The notes: generated from the sequence alone by a model not told the origin. 64,000 bases of DNA from Microbacterium gallinarum (GCF_014837165.1 NZ_JACSPM010000001.1:764304-828303); one strand, 5' to 3'. Positions 8,978 through 17,881 are shown, counted from the stretch's first letter. A program made the numbers and translations.

Positions 8978-10251
8978 CAGCCGTCGGCTCGCACGTTGCC
9001 TGCCGAGCAGGTGCGGTCGGCGGCGGAGGTTCCGGGGATCGAGTCCGGCAGGTCGACCGGAGCCTCGGTGGTGCCGGGAGTCGGCGTCGTCGAAGGAGTG
9101 GGCGTGGTGGGCGTCTCGTCGGCGTCGGGCTCGACCGTGATCACGCCGCCGCCGAGGTTCGCGTCGTTGGTGACGTGGATCGGCTCGTTGGCCGCGAGGG
9201 CCGCCCACAGCGCTTCTGCGGCCTGACGGTTGGGGACCACGCGGTTCTCGTCGTACGGGTCCTGGTCGACGGGGTACTGCACGAAGACGATCTCCTCGAA
9301 GGGAACGTTCTTGACCGCGAGGGCGATCTGCACGAGCGTCATCGGGTTGGCGAGCGACTCGCTCGGGGTGATGTTGTCGACGGCGGTCGTCGCGAGCTTG
9401 TACAGCGTCGCAGGGTCTGACAGCACTTCTTCGCTCACGAGCTTGCGGGCGAGGCTCGACATGTACTGCTGCTGGTTGCTGATGCGGGCGAGGTCGCTGC
9501 CGTTCGCCAGCCCGTAGCGCGTGCGCAGGAACTGGAGCGCCTCGAGGCCCTGCACATTGCGCTCGCCGGCGGGCCAGTCGATGCCGGTGTTGCTGTCGCG
9601 GATGCCGCCGTTGCCGATGCACACGTCGACTCCGCCGATCGCGTCGGTGATGTTGATGACGTTGCCGAAGCTGACCTTGGCGGCGAACGGGATGCTGAGA
9701 CCGCTGAGCTCGGAGATCGTCTTGTTGACGCACGACAGGCCGCCGTACGACCACGCGGTGTTGATCTGGTCGTTGGAGACCCCGCCGGTGACGGATCCGT
9801 CCTCGCTCGTGCACGACGGGATCGGGATCATGAGGTCGCGCGGGAACGAGATCACGGTCACGCGCCGCGGGTCGTCGGAGATGTGGACCAGCATGTTGAC
9901 GTCGTTGAGCTGGCCTTCGGAATCGGCGCCGGTGCACCGCTCGCCGAAGTACTTCGCGTACTGCGGCTCGCACTCGTCGGTGCCGACGAGGAGCAGGTTC
10001 ACGCCTCCCTCGATCGCCCCGATGTCGGGCGGGAGGTCTTCCTGGCCCTCGAGCGCGACCGCGTTCTCGGCGACGCTGCCCGTCAGGTCGGTGAGCGCGT
10101 ATGCCGCGACACCGGCGGTGGAGACGAGGACGACGGCGACGACCACGCCGACCAGCTTCATGATCAGCGAGAAGGGGTGAGGCGAGGTCAGCTCACCGTG
10201 CCGTGCGACGGTGCGACGGCCACGCTTCGCGGGCTTGGTCGTCTCGGCCAC
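8977..10251 (-). CDS. LytR-CpsA-Psr family glycopolymer transferase, tandem paralogue (424 aa)
   Basis: First gene of the LCP pair. A basic cytoplasmic N-terminus (KPAKRGRRTVARHG) and one membrane helix (about 31-52) precede an extracellular LCP domain carrying NLLLVGTDECEP, LNDVNMLVHIS, VISFPRDLMIPIP and RTRYGLANGSDLARISNQQQ. A Thr/Pro-rich linker leads to a short conserved tail (VDLPDSIPG), also seen in the paralogue as VDLPSDIAG. The start is GTG at 10251, with GAGAGGA just upstream. Extra cysteines in both paralogues (CEPQYAKYFGERC here) may form disulfides in the extracytoplasmic domain. The role in attaching wall teichoic or teichuronic polymer is family knowledge. Confidence 0.9.
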   Translation of the reverse strand: MAETTKPAKRGRRTVARHGELTSPHPFSLIMKLVGVVVAVVLVSTAGVAAYALTDLTGSVAENAVALEGQEDLPPDIGAIEGGVNLLLVGTDECEPQYAKYFGERCTGADSEGQLNDVNMLVHISDDPRRVTVISFPRDLMIPIPSCTSEDGSVTGGVSNDQINTAWSYGGLSCVNKTISELSGLSIPFAAKVSFGNVINITDAIGGVDVCIGNGGIRDSNTGIDWPAGERNVQGLEALQFLRTRYGLANGSDLARISNQQQYMSSLARKLVSEEVLSDPATLYKLATTAVDNITPSESLANPMTLVQIALAVKNVPFEEIVFVQYPVDQDPYDENRVVPNRQAAEALWAALAANEPIHVTNDANLGGGVITVEPDADETPTTPTPSTTPTPGTTEAPVDLPDSIPGTSAADRTCSAGNVRADG

Positions 10252-10303
10252 TCGTGTCCTCTCGGGGGAAGGCTGCTCTCACTGATACGCCCCCGGCGTT
10301 CTG

Positions 10304-10388
10304 CGGAGGGTGTGGGATTCGAACCCACGGGACATTGCTGCCCACTGGTTTTCAAGACCAGGTCCATCGGCCGCTCGGACAACCCTCC
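10304..10388 (-). tRNA. tRNA-Ser(UGA)
   Basis: Minus-strand cloverleaf: acceptor GGAGGGT (10388-10382) pairs with ACCCTCC (10311-10305), with discriminator G. The anticodon loop CTTGAAA gives anticodon UGA (serine UCA). A long variable arm is present and the T-loop is GGTTCGAATCC. The 3' CCA is not encoded. It lies just upstream of a HAD gene and serS on the same strand. Confidence 0.95.
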
Positions 10389-10493
10389 CGACGATGCCTC
10401 AGCGAGGCATCCGTCAGACAGGCGTCGAGTCTAACCGACAGACCGTCCCCCGATTCTTCCAGCGACGCCTGTGGAAGGTCTGAAAGGGCGCGC

Positions 10494-11402
10494 TCAGAGC
10501 TTGCGCAGCACCGCAGCGACGCCGCCTGCCTGGACCGACGTCGTGGTCTCGCCCGCGGCATCCCGAACCTCTTGCGGGCCCTGCTCCATCGCAACCGCGC
10601 GGCCGCCGTTCTCGAGCGCCCACCGGAACATGCCGACGTCGTTGCGGCCGTCGCCGACCACGAGCACGTGCGCCGGGTCGATGCCCAGCTCGGTGCGCAC
10701 GATCTCGAGGCCCGTGCTCTTGTCGACCCCCTGCGGCGCGATGTCGAGCCACGCCGTCCAGCCGACGGCGTACGAGACCTGGTTGAGGCCGATGCGCTCG
10801 ACGAGGTCGAGGAAGTCCTGCGGACCCTGATCGGGGGCGACCACGACGATGCGGCACACGGGCTGTGCGCCGAGCTCGTCGAAGCCGACGCGGCGGGCGT
10901 GCACGAGATTCCAGTCCTCGAGGTACTCGGTGTACAGCCGCTGACCGTCGGGCAGCTCGACGAGGTAGCGGGCGTCGGGCAGGTGCTCACGCAGCAGCGC
11001 CAGCACCTCGGTGGGATCGAACGTCTCGATGTGGTCGCGCTCATAGCGCACCTCGTCGCCGTCGACGCGCCTGAGCACCACGGCGCCGTTCGAGCACACC
11101 ACGTACTCGGGCGAGAGCCCCAGCACGCGCATGATGCCGCGCGTGCCCTCCCAGCTGCGGCCGGTGGCGATCATGACCTCGTGGCCCGCGCGCCGCGCGT
11201 GCTCGACGGCCTCGACGACGCCCGGGCTGAGCGACTCGTCCTCGAGGATCAGCGTGCCGTCGATGTCGAGCACGATGAGCAGCCGCTCGGTGACGACCGA
11301 CGGGTCTTCGGTGTCGCGTGCGACCCGCTCGACGAGCTTGGCCGCCTTCTTGGGCTTGACGACCTTGATCGACCCGGTCGGCGGAAGATGCGCTTCCGTC
11401 AC
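10494..11402 (-). CDS. HAD-superfamily (Cof/IIB type) hydrolase (302 aa)
   Basis: Predicted Mg2+-dependent sugar-phosphate or small-molecule phosphatase. Motif I is LDIDGTLI (about residue 45), motif II Thr is in [11 protein letters not shown], and motifs III/IV are in [14 protein letters not shown] near residue 260. The long cap between motifs II and III is typical of class IIB (Cof-like). The start is GTG at 11402, chosen because it overlaps the serS stop in a GTGA tetranucleotide and so implies translational coupling. The basic N-terminal ~40 residues ([16 protein letters not shown]) are an extension relative to many Cof proteins. Substrate unknown. Confidence 0.88.
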   Translation of the reverse strand: MTEAHLPPTGSIKVVKPKKAAKLVERVARDTEDPSVVTERLLIVLDIDGTLILEDESLSPGVVEAVEHARRAGHEVMIATGRSWEGTRGIMRVLGLSPEYVVCSNGAVVLRRVDGDEVRYERDHIETFDPTEVLALLREHLPDARYLVELPDGQRLYTEYLEDWNLVHARRVGFDELGAQPVCRIVVVAPDQGPQDFLDLVERIGLNQVSYAVGWTAWLDIAPQGVDKSTGLEIVRTELGIDPAHVLVVGDGRNDVGMFRWALENGGRAVAMEQGPQEVRDAAGETTTSVQAGGVAAVLRKL

Positions 11403-12682
11403 GTGACGGGCTCCATGACCTCGAGCCCTCCGAGGAACGGACGCAGCACCTCGGGCACGGTCACCGAGCCGTCTTCGCGCTGGTGCGTCTCGAGGAGCGC
11501 GACGATCCAGCGCGTGGTCGCGAGCGTCCCGTTGAGCGTGGCGACGGGCTCGGTCTTGCCGCTGCCTTTGCCTGGCTCGGCGGGCAGTCGGTGGCGGATG
11601 TCGAGCCGGCGCGCCTGATACGTCGTGCAGTTCGAGGTCGACGTCAGCTCGCGGTAGGCGTTCTGCGTCGGAACCCACGCCTCGATGTCGTACTTGCGCG
11701 CGGCGCTCGACCCCAGGTCGCCTGCGGCGACGTCGATCACGCGGTAGCTCAGGCCGAGGTCCTGCAGCATGCGCTCCTGCATCTCGACGAGGCGCAGGTG
11801 CTCGGCCTCGGCGTCCGCCGCCGTCGTGTAGACGAACATCTCGAGCTTGTTGAACTGGTGCACGCGGATGATGCCGCGGGTGTCCTTGCCGTACGAGCCG
11901 GCCTCGCGGCGGTAGCACGTCGACCAGCCCGCGTAGCGCTTGGCGCCCTCGCTCAGGTCGAGGATCTCGTCCATGTGGTACCCGGCGAGGGGCACCTCGC
12001 TCGTGCCGACGAGGAAGAGGTCGTCTTCCTCGAGGTGGTAGACCTCGGCGGCGTGCTGCCCGAGGAACCCGGTACCGCGCATCACCTCGGGACGCACGAG
12101 CGTCGGCGGGATGAGCGGCACGAACCCGGCCTGCAGCGCCCGGTCGAGGGCGAGGTTCATGAGGGCGAGCTCGAGCCGCGCCCCGATGCCCTTGAGGAAG
12201 TAGAAGCGACTGCCCGAGACCTTCGTGCCGCGCTCCATGTCGATCGCGTCGAGCAGTTCGCCGAGTTCGAGGTGGTCGCGCGGCTCGAACGCGAACGCGG
12301 GAACCTCGCCGTGCGTGCGCAGTGTGACGAAGTCGTCTTCGCCACCGGCGGGAACGCCGTCGATGACGATGTTCTCGATCTTGGAGAGAGCGAGAGCGGA
12401 TGCCTCTTCCGCCGCAGTGACGGCGTGCTGAGCCTGCTTCACCCGCTCGCTCAGCTCCTTCGCCTCGGCGACGAGGGCGGCCTTCTCGTCCTTCGGCGCC
12501 TGCGCGACCTTCTTGCCGTGGGCGTTCTGCGCGGCCCGCAGCTCTTCGAACGCGGTGATGGCGGCGCGTCGGGCGCGGTCGGCTTCGAGGGCGGCGTCGA
12601 CGGTGTCGGGCGACTCGCCGCGGGCCTCCTGCGACCGCTTGACCAGCACGGGATTCTCGCGAAGCAGGACGGGATCGATCAC
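11399..12682 (-). CDS. serS: Seryl-tRNA synthetase (427 aa)
   Basis: Charges tRNA-Ser with serine. The N-terminus [18 protein letters not shown] and the long coiled-coil arm (about 30-105) that grips the long variable arm of tRNA-Ser are followed by the class II core. Motif 2 is around [24 protein letters not shown] and motif 3 around [15 protein letters not shown]...[10 protein letters not shown]...[16 protein letters not shown]. Length is normal for the family. The start is GTG at 12682. A TAAGGT -10 ends 6 bases before it and there is no ribosome-binding site, so the mRNA is probably leaderless. It is divergent from the lipid-kinase gene and overlaps the HAD gene downstream. Confidence 0.97.
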   Translation of the reverse strand: MIDPVLLRENPVLVKRSQEARGESPDTVDAALEADRARRAAITAFEELRAAQNAHGKKVAQAPKDEKAALVAEAKELSERVKQAQHAVTAAEEASALALSKIENIVIDGVPAGGEDDFVTLRTHGEVPAFAFEPRDHLELGELLDAIDMERGTKVSGSRFYFLKGIGARLELALMNLALDRALQAGFVPLIPPTLVRPEVMRGTGFLGQHAAEVYHLEEDDLFLVGTSEVPLAGYHMDEILDLSEGAKRYAGWSTCYRREAGSYGKDTRGIIRVHQFNKLEMFVYTTAADAEAEHLRLVEMQERMLQDLGLSYRVIDVAAGDLGSSAARKYDIEAWVPTQNAYRELTSTSNCTTYQARRLDIRHRLPAEPGKGSGKTEPVATLNGTLATTRWIVALLETHQREDGSVTVPEVLRPFLGGLEVMEPVT

Positions 12683-12747
12683 CCTACAACCTTAGTCGCC
12701 GGGCGGGACGCGGCATCCGGCGCCTCATCTGGCCATAACCTGTACGC
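12683..12747. promoter_or_regulatory. Divergent leaderless promoters serS / lipid kinase
   Basis: In 65 bp there are two -10 boxes facing outwards. TAAGGT (12694-12689, minus) is 6 nt before the serS GTG, and TAACCT (12736-12741, plus) is 6 nt before the kinase ATG. Both spacings put the expected transcription start on the start codon. No Shine-Dalgarno sequence is seen for either gene. Confidence 0.6.
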
Positions 12748-14064
12748 ATGGTGACCCCTCCCGACTCCGACCGCACGGCCGAGCCGGGCGGCGAGGACGC
12801 GACCGACCCCGTGCACCCGTCCGACGCGATCTACGCCGACGGACCCGACCACGAAGAGGTCGAGGCCGACGCGGAACGCGTGGCGGAGGCCGCCGCCGAG
12901 GGGGCGGGTCACGACCAGCCCGGAGACGCGGACGATCCCGATCCCGCGGCGGCGGCGGCACCGGACGACGTGATCCGCGAGCCGGAAGACGTCGAGCCCG
13001 ACACGAAGGACGGCGAGGGCGGTGAGGCCCGCCGCGTCGGGCCCGAGGGCGAGACCGAGCCCATGGCGGGCGGCGACGAGCGCCCGAGCCCGAAGGCGGC
13101 GCTGGTCTACAACCCCATCAAGGCCGACGGCGACGCGCTGCGTGAGACCCTCATGCGCCTCTCCGCCGAAGCCGGCTGGGCGGAGCCCCTCTTCTACGAG
13201 ACGACGGTGGACGACCTCGGCGACGACGTCACGCGTCAGGCGCTCGAGGCGGGTGCCGACGCGGTGCTCGTGGCGGGCGGCGACGGCACGGTGCGCGCGG
13301 TGTCCGAGGCGATGAGCGGGTCGGGCGTCCGCCTGGCGATCGTGCCGAGCGGCACCGGCAACCTCCTCGCGCGCAATCTGAGGCTTCCCCTCACCGAGCC
13401 CGAGGCGATGATGCGCGCGGTGTTCGACGGCGACACCCTCGCGATGGACATCGGCTGGTCGAAGCTGCAGCGCCGGGACGGCGAGATCGAGGAGCGCGCG
13501 TTCGTCGTGATGGGCGGGATCGGGCTCGACGCCGCGATGATCGCCAACACCAACCCGCAGCTCAAGAAGACGGTGGGCTGGGTGGCGTACGTCGATGGCG
13601 CAGCTCGCTCTCTGCCCAGCGCGAAGCCGTTCCGCGTGATGTACCAGCTGCCCGAAGCCCGCCTGCACTCGGCGCGGGTGCAGAGCATCCTCTTCGCGAA
13701 CTGCGGGTCGCTGCCCGCCGGGCTCGAGCTCATCCCCGAGGCATCCGTCGCCGACGGCGCGCTCGACATCGTGATCTTCCAGCCCAAGGGGCCCCTCGGG
13801 TGGATCTTCGTCTGGCGCCGCGTCGCCTGGGACAACAGCTTCCTGCGGCGCTTCCGGGCAGGGCGCCGCGTGCTCGCACTGCGCACGAAGGACAACGCCG
13901 TGCGGTACTCGCGCGGCTCGGGGATCGAGATCGCGACGCAGGATCCCCGTCCGGTGCAGCTCGACGGCGACGAGTTCGGGGAGGCGATCTCGGTGCGCAC
14001 GCGAGTCGAGCCCGGTGGGCTGCTCATGGTCGTCCCGAAGGACCACGAGACCGACGCGCTCTGA
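12748..14064 (+). CDS. Diacylglycerol/sphingosine-kinase-like lipid kinase with acidic N-terminal extension (438 aa)
   Basis: Predicted ATP-dependent lipid kinase of the DagK/YegS type acting on a membrane lipid. The catalytic domain starts near residue 115 (KAALVYNPIKADG). It contains the nucleotide motif VAGGDGTVRAVSEA and PSGTGNLLARNL, and ends in the usual C-terminal sandwich (..RPVQLDGDEFGEAISVRTRVEPGGLLMVVP). The first ~110 residues are unusual: dominated by Asp, Glu, Pro and Ala (e.g. DHEEVEADAERVAEAAAEG) and without predicted fold. No internal start with a ribosome-binding site is obvious, and the leaderless promoter places translation at 12748, so the extension looks real. Confidence 0.88.
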   Translation: MVTPPDSDRTAEPGGEDATDPVHPSDAIYADGPDHEEVEADAERVAEAAAEGAGHDQPGDADDPDPAAAAAPDDVIREPEDVEPDTKDGEGGEARRVGPEGETEPMAGGDERPSPKAALVYNPIKADGDALRETLMRLSAEAGWAEPLFYETTVDDLGDDVTRQALEAGADAVLVAGGDGTVRAVSEAMSGSGVRLAIVPSGTGNLLARNLRLPLTEPEAMMRAVFDGDTLAMDIGWSKLQRRDGEIEERAFVVMGGIGLDAAMIANTNPQLKKTVGWVAYVDGAARSLPSAKPFRVMYQLPEARLHSARVQSILFANCGSLPAGLELIPEASVADGALDIVIFQPKGPLGWIFVWRRVAWDNSFLRRFRAGRRVLALRTKDNAVRYSRGSGIEIATQDPRPVQLDGDEFGEAISVRTRVEPGGLLMVVPKDHETDAL

Positions 14065-14124
14065 CCGGCTCACCCCGGCGGTCGTCGGGCGAGCGAGGCG
14101 AAACGCGCCACGGGATGCCGCGCG

Positions 14125-14207
14125 CCCGTCAAAGCGTCGGGAGATTCGGCCGCCTCGGTGCCGCGACTCGCCGGTTTCGTGCAGTTTCTCCCGACCGTTC
14201 GACCGGG
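14125..14207. repeat. Palindromic repeat element, copy 1 (83 bp)
   Basis: The left arm begins CCCGTCAAAGCGTCGGGAGA at 14125. The right arm TCTCCCGACCGTTCGACCGG (from 14187) is its imperfect reverse complement. The same architecture recurs at 46976-47055 and 48008-48088. It lies in the 250-bp gap between the lipid kinase and the photolyase, which holds no gene. Confidence 0.65.
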
Positions 14208-14270
14208 GCCGGGATCCGGTGCGCCGGATTCAGGTCGCCTGACTCCGGCACGCAGGAGGGCGAGGCCGTT

Positions 14271-14308
14271 GTCAACCCCGGACGGCCGCCGGCGCGCCCC
14301 GACAGGAT
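14271..14308 (+). promoter_or_regulatory. Photolyase promoter: GTCAACCCC box plus -10
   Basis: GTCAACCCC (14271-14279), a 23-bp spacer and CAGGAT (14303-14308) precede the ATG at 14315 by exactly 6 nt, implying a leaderless transcript. No canonical -35 is present at the normal distance. The same box and spacing precede the genes at 29948, 39197 and 58058. Confidence 0.5.
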
Positions 14309-14314
14309 GGACCC

Positions 14315-15670
14315 ATGCCGAGCCCCTCGATCGTGTGGTTCCGCGACGACCTGCGCCTGGCCGACAACCCCGCGCTGCGTGCGGCGATCGATCGAGGCGA
14401 GCCGATCATCGGGCTGTACGTGCTCGATGAGGAGTCGCCGGGCATCCGGCCGCTGGGCGGGGCCGCCCGCTGGTGGCTGAACGGATCGCTGGCGTCGCTC
14501 GCCGAACGCCTGGCCGAGCGCGGCGGCGCTCTCGTGCTCCGGCGCGGTCCGGCCGATCGCGTGGTGCGGGAGGCGGTGACGGATGCCGCAGCCGGCGCCG
14601 TGTTCTGGAACCGCCGGTACGGCGGGCCCGAGCGGGCCGTCGACGCCGGGCTGAAGGCGGTGCTGCGTGACGCCGGCGTCGAAGTGGCGTCGTTCGCGGC
14701 ATCCCTCCTCTTCGAGCCGTGGACGGTGACCACGGGAGCAGGCACGCCCTACGCCGTCTTCTCGCCCTTCTGGCGCGCGTGCCAGTCACTTCCCGCCCCG
14801 CGTGCGCCGCTGCCCGAGCCGCGGGAGATCGCAGGGGCGCGGCATCCGATCGACTCCGATCGGCTCGACGACTGGGAGCTGCTCCCGCACGAGCCGGACT
14901 GGGCGGGGGGCCTGCGCGAGACGTGGGAGCCTGGGGAACCCGCCGCGCGCCGACGCCTGCGCGAGTTCTTGAACAACGACCTCGGCCACTACGCCCGCGC
15001 GCGGGACGAGCCCGCCGCGGGGGCGACGTCGCTGCTGTCGCCACGTCTGCGCTGGGGCGAGGTGAGCCCGCACCAGGTGTGGCACGAGGGGGTGGCGACG
15101 GGGCGCGCCGGGAAGTTCCTGTCGGAGCTCGGCTGGCGCGAGTTCGCGTGGCACACGCTGTTCCACTCCCCCGACCTCGCCACGCAGAACCTGCGGCGCG
15201 AGTTCGATGCGTTCCCCTGGCCACGCCTGCGTCCCTCCGCGCTGGAGGCATGGCGGCGCGGGCACACGGGCATCGCGCTCGTCGACGCCGGCATGCGCGA
15301 GCTGTGGGTGACCGGCTACATGCACAACCGCGTGCGGATGGTCACGGCATCCTTCCTCATCAAGAACCTGCTGATCGACTGGCGGCTCGGCGAGCAGTGG
15401 TTCTGGGACACGCTGGTCGACGCGGACGCCGCGAACAATCCGTTCAACTGGCAGTGGGTTGCGGGGTCCGGCGCCGACGCCGCGCCGTACTTCCGGATCT
15501 TCAACCCCGATCTGCAGGCGAAGAAGTTCGACCCGGACGGGCACTACGTGCGGCAGTGGGCGCCCGAGCACCTGTCGGACGATCCGCCGCCGCCGATCGT
15601 CGACCTGCGCGAGTCACGCCAGGCCGCGCTCGCGGCGTACGACGTGGTCAAGCGCGCCGCCCGCGGCTGA
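14315..15670 (+). CDS. phrB: Deoxyribodipyrimidine photolyase (451 aa)
   Basis: Repairs UV-induced cyclobutane pyrimidine dimers using blue light. The N-terminal alpha/beta antenna-binding domain begins SIVWFRDDLRLADNPAL. The helical FAD domain holds the signature WREFAWHTLFHSPDL, the helix containing MRELWVTGYMHNRVRMVTASF, and DWRLGEQWFWDTLVDAD..NPFNWQWVAGSGADAAPYFRIFNP, all typical of class I CPD photolyases. Length is usual. The gene is monocistronic, with a probable leaderless start at 14315 from a GTCAACCCC-type promoter. Confusion with a cryptochrome is possible but unlikely, since the Trp-rich repair core is intact. Confidence 0.95.
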   Translation: MPSPSIVWFRDDLRLADNPALRAAIDRGEPIIGLYVLDEESPGIRPLGGAARWWLNGSLASLAERLAERGGALVLRRGPADRVVREAVTDAAAGAVFWNRRYGGPERAVDAGLKAVLRDAGVEVASFAASLLFEPWTVTTGAGTPYAVFSPFWRACQSLPAPRAPLPEPREIAGARHPIDSDRLDDWELLPHEPDWAGGLRETWEPGEPAARRRLREFLNNDLGHYARARDEPAAGATSLLSPRLRWGEVSPHQVWHEGVATGRAGKFLSELGWREFAWHTLFHSPDLATQNLRREFDAFPWPRLRPSALEAWRRGHTGIALVDAGMRELWVTGYMHNRVRMVTASFLIKNLLIDWRLGEQWFWDTLVDADAANNPFNWQWVAGSGADAAPYFRIFNPDLQAKKFDPDGHYVRQWAPEHLSDDPPPPIVDLRESRQAALAAYDVVKRAARG

Positions 15671-15685
15671 GGTCACGCGGGCGGC

Positions 15686-15797
15686 GCGTGCACAGCGTCG
15701 GCAGTCCGCGCTCCGGAACCGCGGCGGTGAGCGCCCGCCCGTCGGTCAGGCGGCCCCGCTCCGTCGCGCTTCGCCGGATTGCCGACGATGTGCACGC
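15686..15797. repeat. 112-bp interrupted palindrome between convergent genes
   Basis: The arms 15686-15708 and 15775-15797 (23 bp each) are reverse complements with two mismatches. The left starts GCGTGCACAGCGTCGGCA; the right ends GCCGACGATGTGCACGC. The 66-bp interior is GC-rich. It sits between the photolyase and alpha-galactosidase stops, so it may be a bidirectional terminator or a small repetitive element. Confidence 0.6.
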
Positions 15798-15808
15798 CGC
15801 CAGCCGGG

Positions 15809-17872
15809 TCAGACCGCGTCGGCGCGCAGCACCACGGCGTTGCCGGGCTGCAGCAGCGGCATCGGCAGCCCGATGTCGGCCAGCACGGCGCCCGGCAGCG
15901 TCACCTCGCCCGCCGCGTACCACGGCGGGGGCGCATCCTGCAGCATGCCGGGGCCGGTGCCGAGGTCGACCACGCTGATGCGATACCGGCGCGTGGGGTC
16001 GAGGCCGGGCAACCGCAGCGGTGCGGGCAGCGCGGCGTCCGTCTCGCCGACGACGGCGTACGAGACCAGCGCGTGCGCGCGGTCGGGAGCGACCACGGCG
16101 TGCACCAGCGTGGCGGTGTCTGCGGCGTCCGCTCGCACCACGCGTCCCGCGTGCAGCAGCGCCCGGTGCTCGCGGTAGACCTCCGCCCAGCGGCGGACGG
16201 CCTCGAGGTCTTCCGGCGAGACGCGCGTGAGGTCGGACTCGATCCCGGCATGCCCGAACAGCGCGGTCGCGAGCCGGAAACCGAGTCCGGCGACGCGTCC
16301 CGTCGTGTGCGCGCGGGCGTCGCCGACGTGCGAGCCCAGGTACTCGGGCGGGACAACGATGCCCGTCCACCGCTGGATCGCCTGCCGCACGAGCGGATCG
16401 TTGGTGTCGCTCGTCCACACTCGGTCGACGCGGCGCAGGATCTCGAGGTCGATCCGGCCGCCGCCCGACGCGCACGACTCGATCTCGACACCGGGGTGCG
16501 CGGCGCGCAGCCGGTCGAGCAGGCGGTACAGGCCGAGGACCTGCGGGCGGGATGCCTCCACCAGGAGGTCGCGGTTGTGATCCCACTTCAGGTAGGCGAT
16601 GGGGTACTCGTCGAGCAAGGCGTCGAACCTGTCGAACAGGTGCTGCTCGACCTCGGGCAGCGACAGGTCGAGCACGTGCTGCCAGCGCCACGTCACCGAG
16701 TCGGGTGCGGTGAGGAGCCAATCGGGATGCCGCCGGGCGAGGTCGGAGTCGAGGCTCACCATCTCGGGCTCGACCCACAGCCCGAACTCCATCCCCGCGG
16801 CGTTCACCCGCGCGGCGAGGGGGCCGAGCCCGACGGGCCAGCGCTCCGGGTCGACCGTCCAGTCGCCGAGGCCGCGCCGGTCGTCGGTGCGGCCGAGGAA
16901 CCAGCCGTCGTCGAGGACGAAGCGCTCGACGCCCACCTCGGACGCGCGCTCCACGAGCGGCTCGAGGCGGGAGAGGGAATGGTCGAAGTAGACGGCCTCC
17001 CACGTGTTGAGGGTCAGCGGCCGGGGGCGCGCGATCGTCGACCACGATCGCACCCACGGGTGCAGTCTGTCGGACAGGCCGTCCAGACCCGCGTCCGACC
17101 ACGTCGCGACGACGGTCGGAGAGGCGTACGACTCACCGGGCGCGAGCGTCGTGGCGGTGAATCGCTCCCCCGCGCCGAGCACGGCGGGCGCGAGGTCGGA
17201 CCGCTCGAACCACTGCCGGGTGTCGCCGCTCCAGGCGACGTGGGTGGACCACACCTCGCCCGAGCCGAAGTCGAAGCCCGCGGTGCCGGCGACCATGAGG
17301 AACGGGTCGTCGTGGCCTCCTCGGCCGTGACGGGTCTCGCGCAGCCACGCGCCGTGGCCGGGACGGCTGCGCTGCGGACGCCGCTCCCCCGCCCAGCGGC
17401 CGGAGAAGTCGAGCACCTCCCGTGCCCGATCGGGGACCGGGAGCACGACGTCGGCTGCCGTGACTGCGATCGCGGAGTCGCCCTCGTTGCGGATTGTGTG
17501 CGAGGCGAGGAGCACGCCCTGCGCGGTGAGCTCGAGCCGCGTCGTGACGGCGGCATCTCCCACCGCCGTCTCGACCACGAGGACGTCGTCTTCGCGCGCG
17601 GTGCCGCGATGCCGCACCGGCACGCGCCCGTCGGTTAGTGCCACCCCCGGGCGCCCGGTCCACCCGTCGCCGAGGGCGGGCAGCAGCGTGAGCCGCAGCG
17701 GCACGTCGATCGAGCTGGGCGCGATCGCCGGAACCACGGCGTCGGCGAGAGTCTCGAGGTCGGCGAGGTCGAGGGCGCCCAGGTCGCGCCCCCAGTGGAC
17801 CACGGCGGGAACGCCCGCGCCGCGGGAGTCGAGCACGAGGCTGACTCCCGCGGCGCGGAGGTGATGGATCAC
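15809..17872 (-). CDS. GH36 alpha-galactosidase (687 aa)
   Basis: Intracellular retaining alpha-galactosidase releasing galactose from melibiose- or raffinose-type sugars or alpha-galactosyl side chains. An N-terminal beta-sandwich domain (about 1-280) precedes the TIM barrel: NTWEAVYFDHS, RFVLDDGWF, FGLWVEPEMVS. The nucleophile Asp is in YLKWDHNRDL and the acid/base Asp in RVWTSDTNDP; the family signature ESCASGGGRIDLEIL is intact. No signal peptide is seen. It is the last gene of the GH42/ABC operon, starting 9 bp after the binding-protein stop. That position implies that imported oligosaccharides are alpha-galactosylated. Confidence 0.94.
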   Translation of the reverse strand: MIHHLRAAGVSLVLDSRGAGVPAVVHWGRDLGALDLADLETLADAVVPAIAPSSIDVPLRLTLLPALGDGWTGRPGVALTDGRVPVRHRGTAREDDVLVVETAVGDAAVTTRLELTAQGVLLASHTIRNEGDSAIAVTAADVVLPVPDRAREVLDFSGRWAGERRPQRSRPGHGAWLRETRHGRGGHDDPFLMVAGTAGFDFGSGEVWSTHVAWSGDTRQWFERSDLAPAVLGAGERFTATTLAPGESYASPTVVATWSDAGLDGLSDRLHPWVRSWSTIARPRPLTLNTWEAVYFDHSLSRLEPLVERASEVGVERFVLDDGWFLGRTDDRRGLGDWTVDPERWPVGLGPLAARVNAAGMEFGLWVEPEMVSLDSDLARRHPDWLLTAPDSVTWRWQHVLDLSLPEVEQHLFDRFDALLDEYPIAYLKWDHNRDLLVEASRPQVLGLYRLLDRLRAAHPGVEIESCASGGGRIDLEILRRVDRVWTSDTNDPLVRQAIQRWTGIVVPPEYLGSHVGDARAHTTGRVAGLGFRLATALFGHAGIESDLTRVSPEDLEAVRRWAEVYREHRALLHAGRVVRADAADTATLVHAVVAPDRAHALVSYAVVGETDAALPAPLRLPGLDPTRRYRISVVDLGTGPGMLQDAPPPWYAAGEVTLPGAVLADIGLPMPLLQPGNAVVLRADAV

Positions 17873-17881
17873 GCGGGGACT

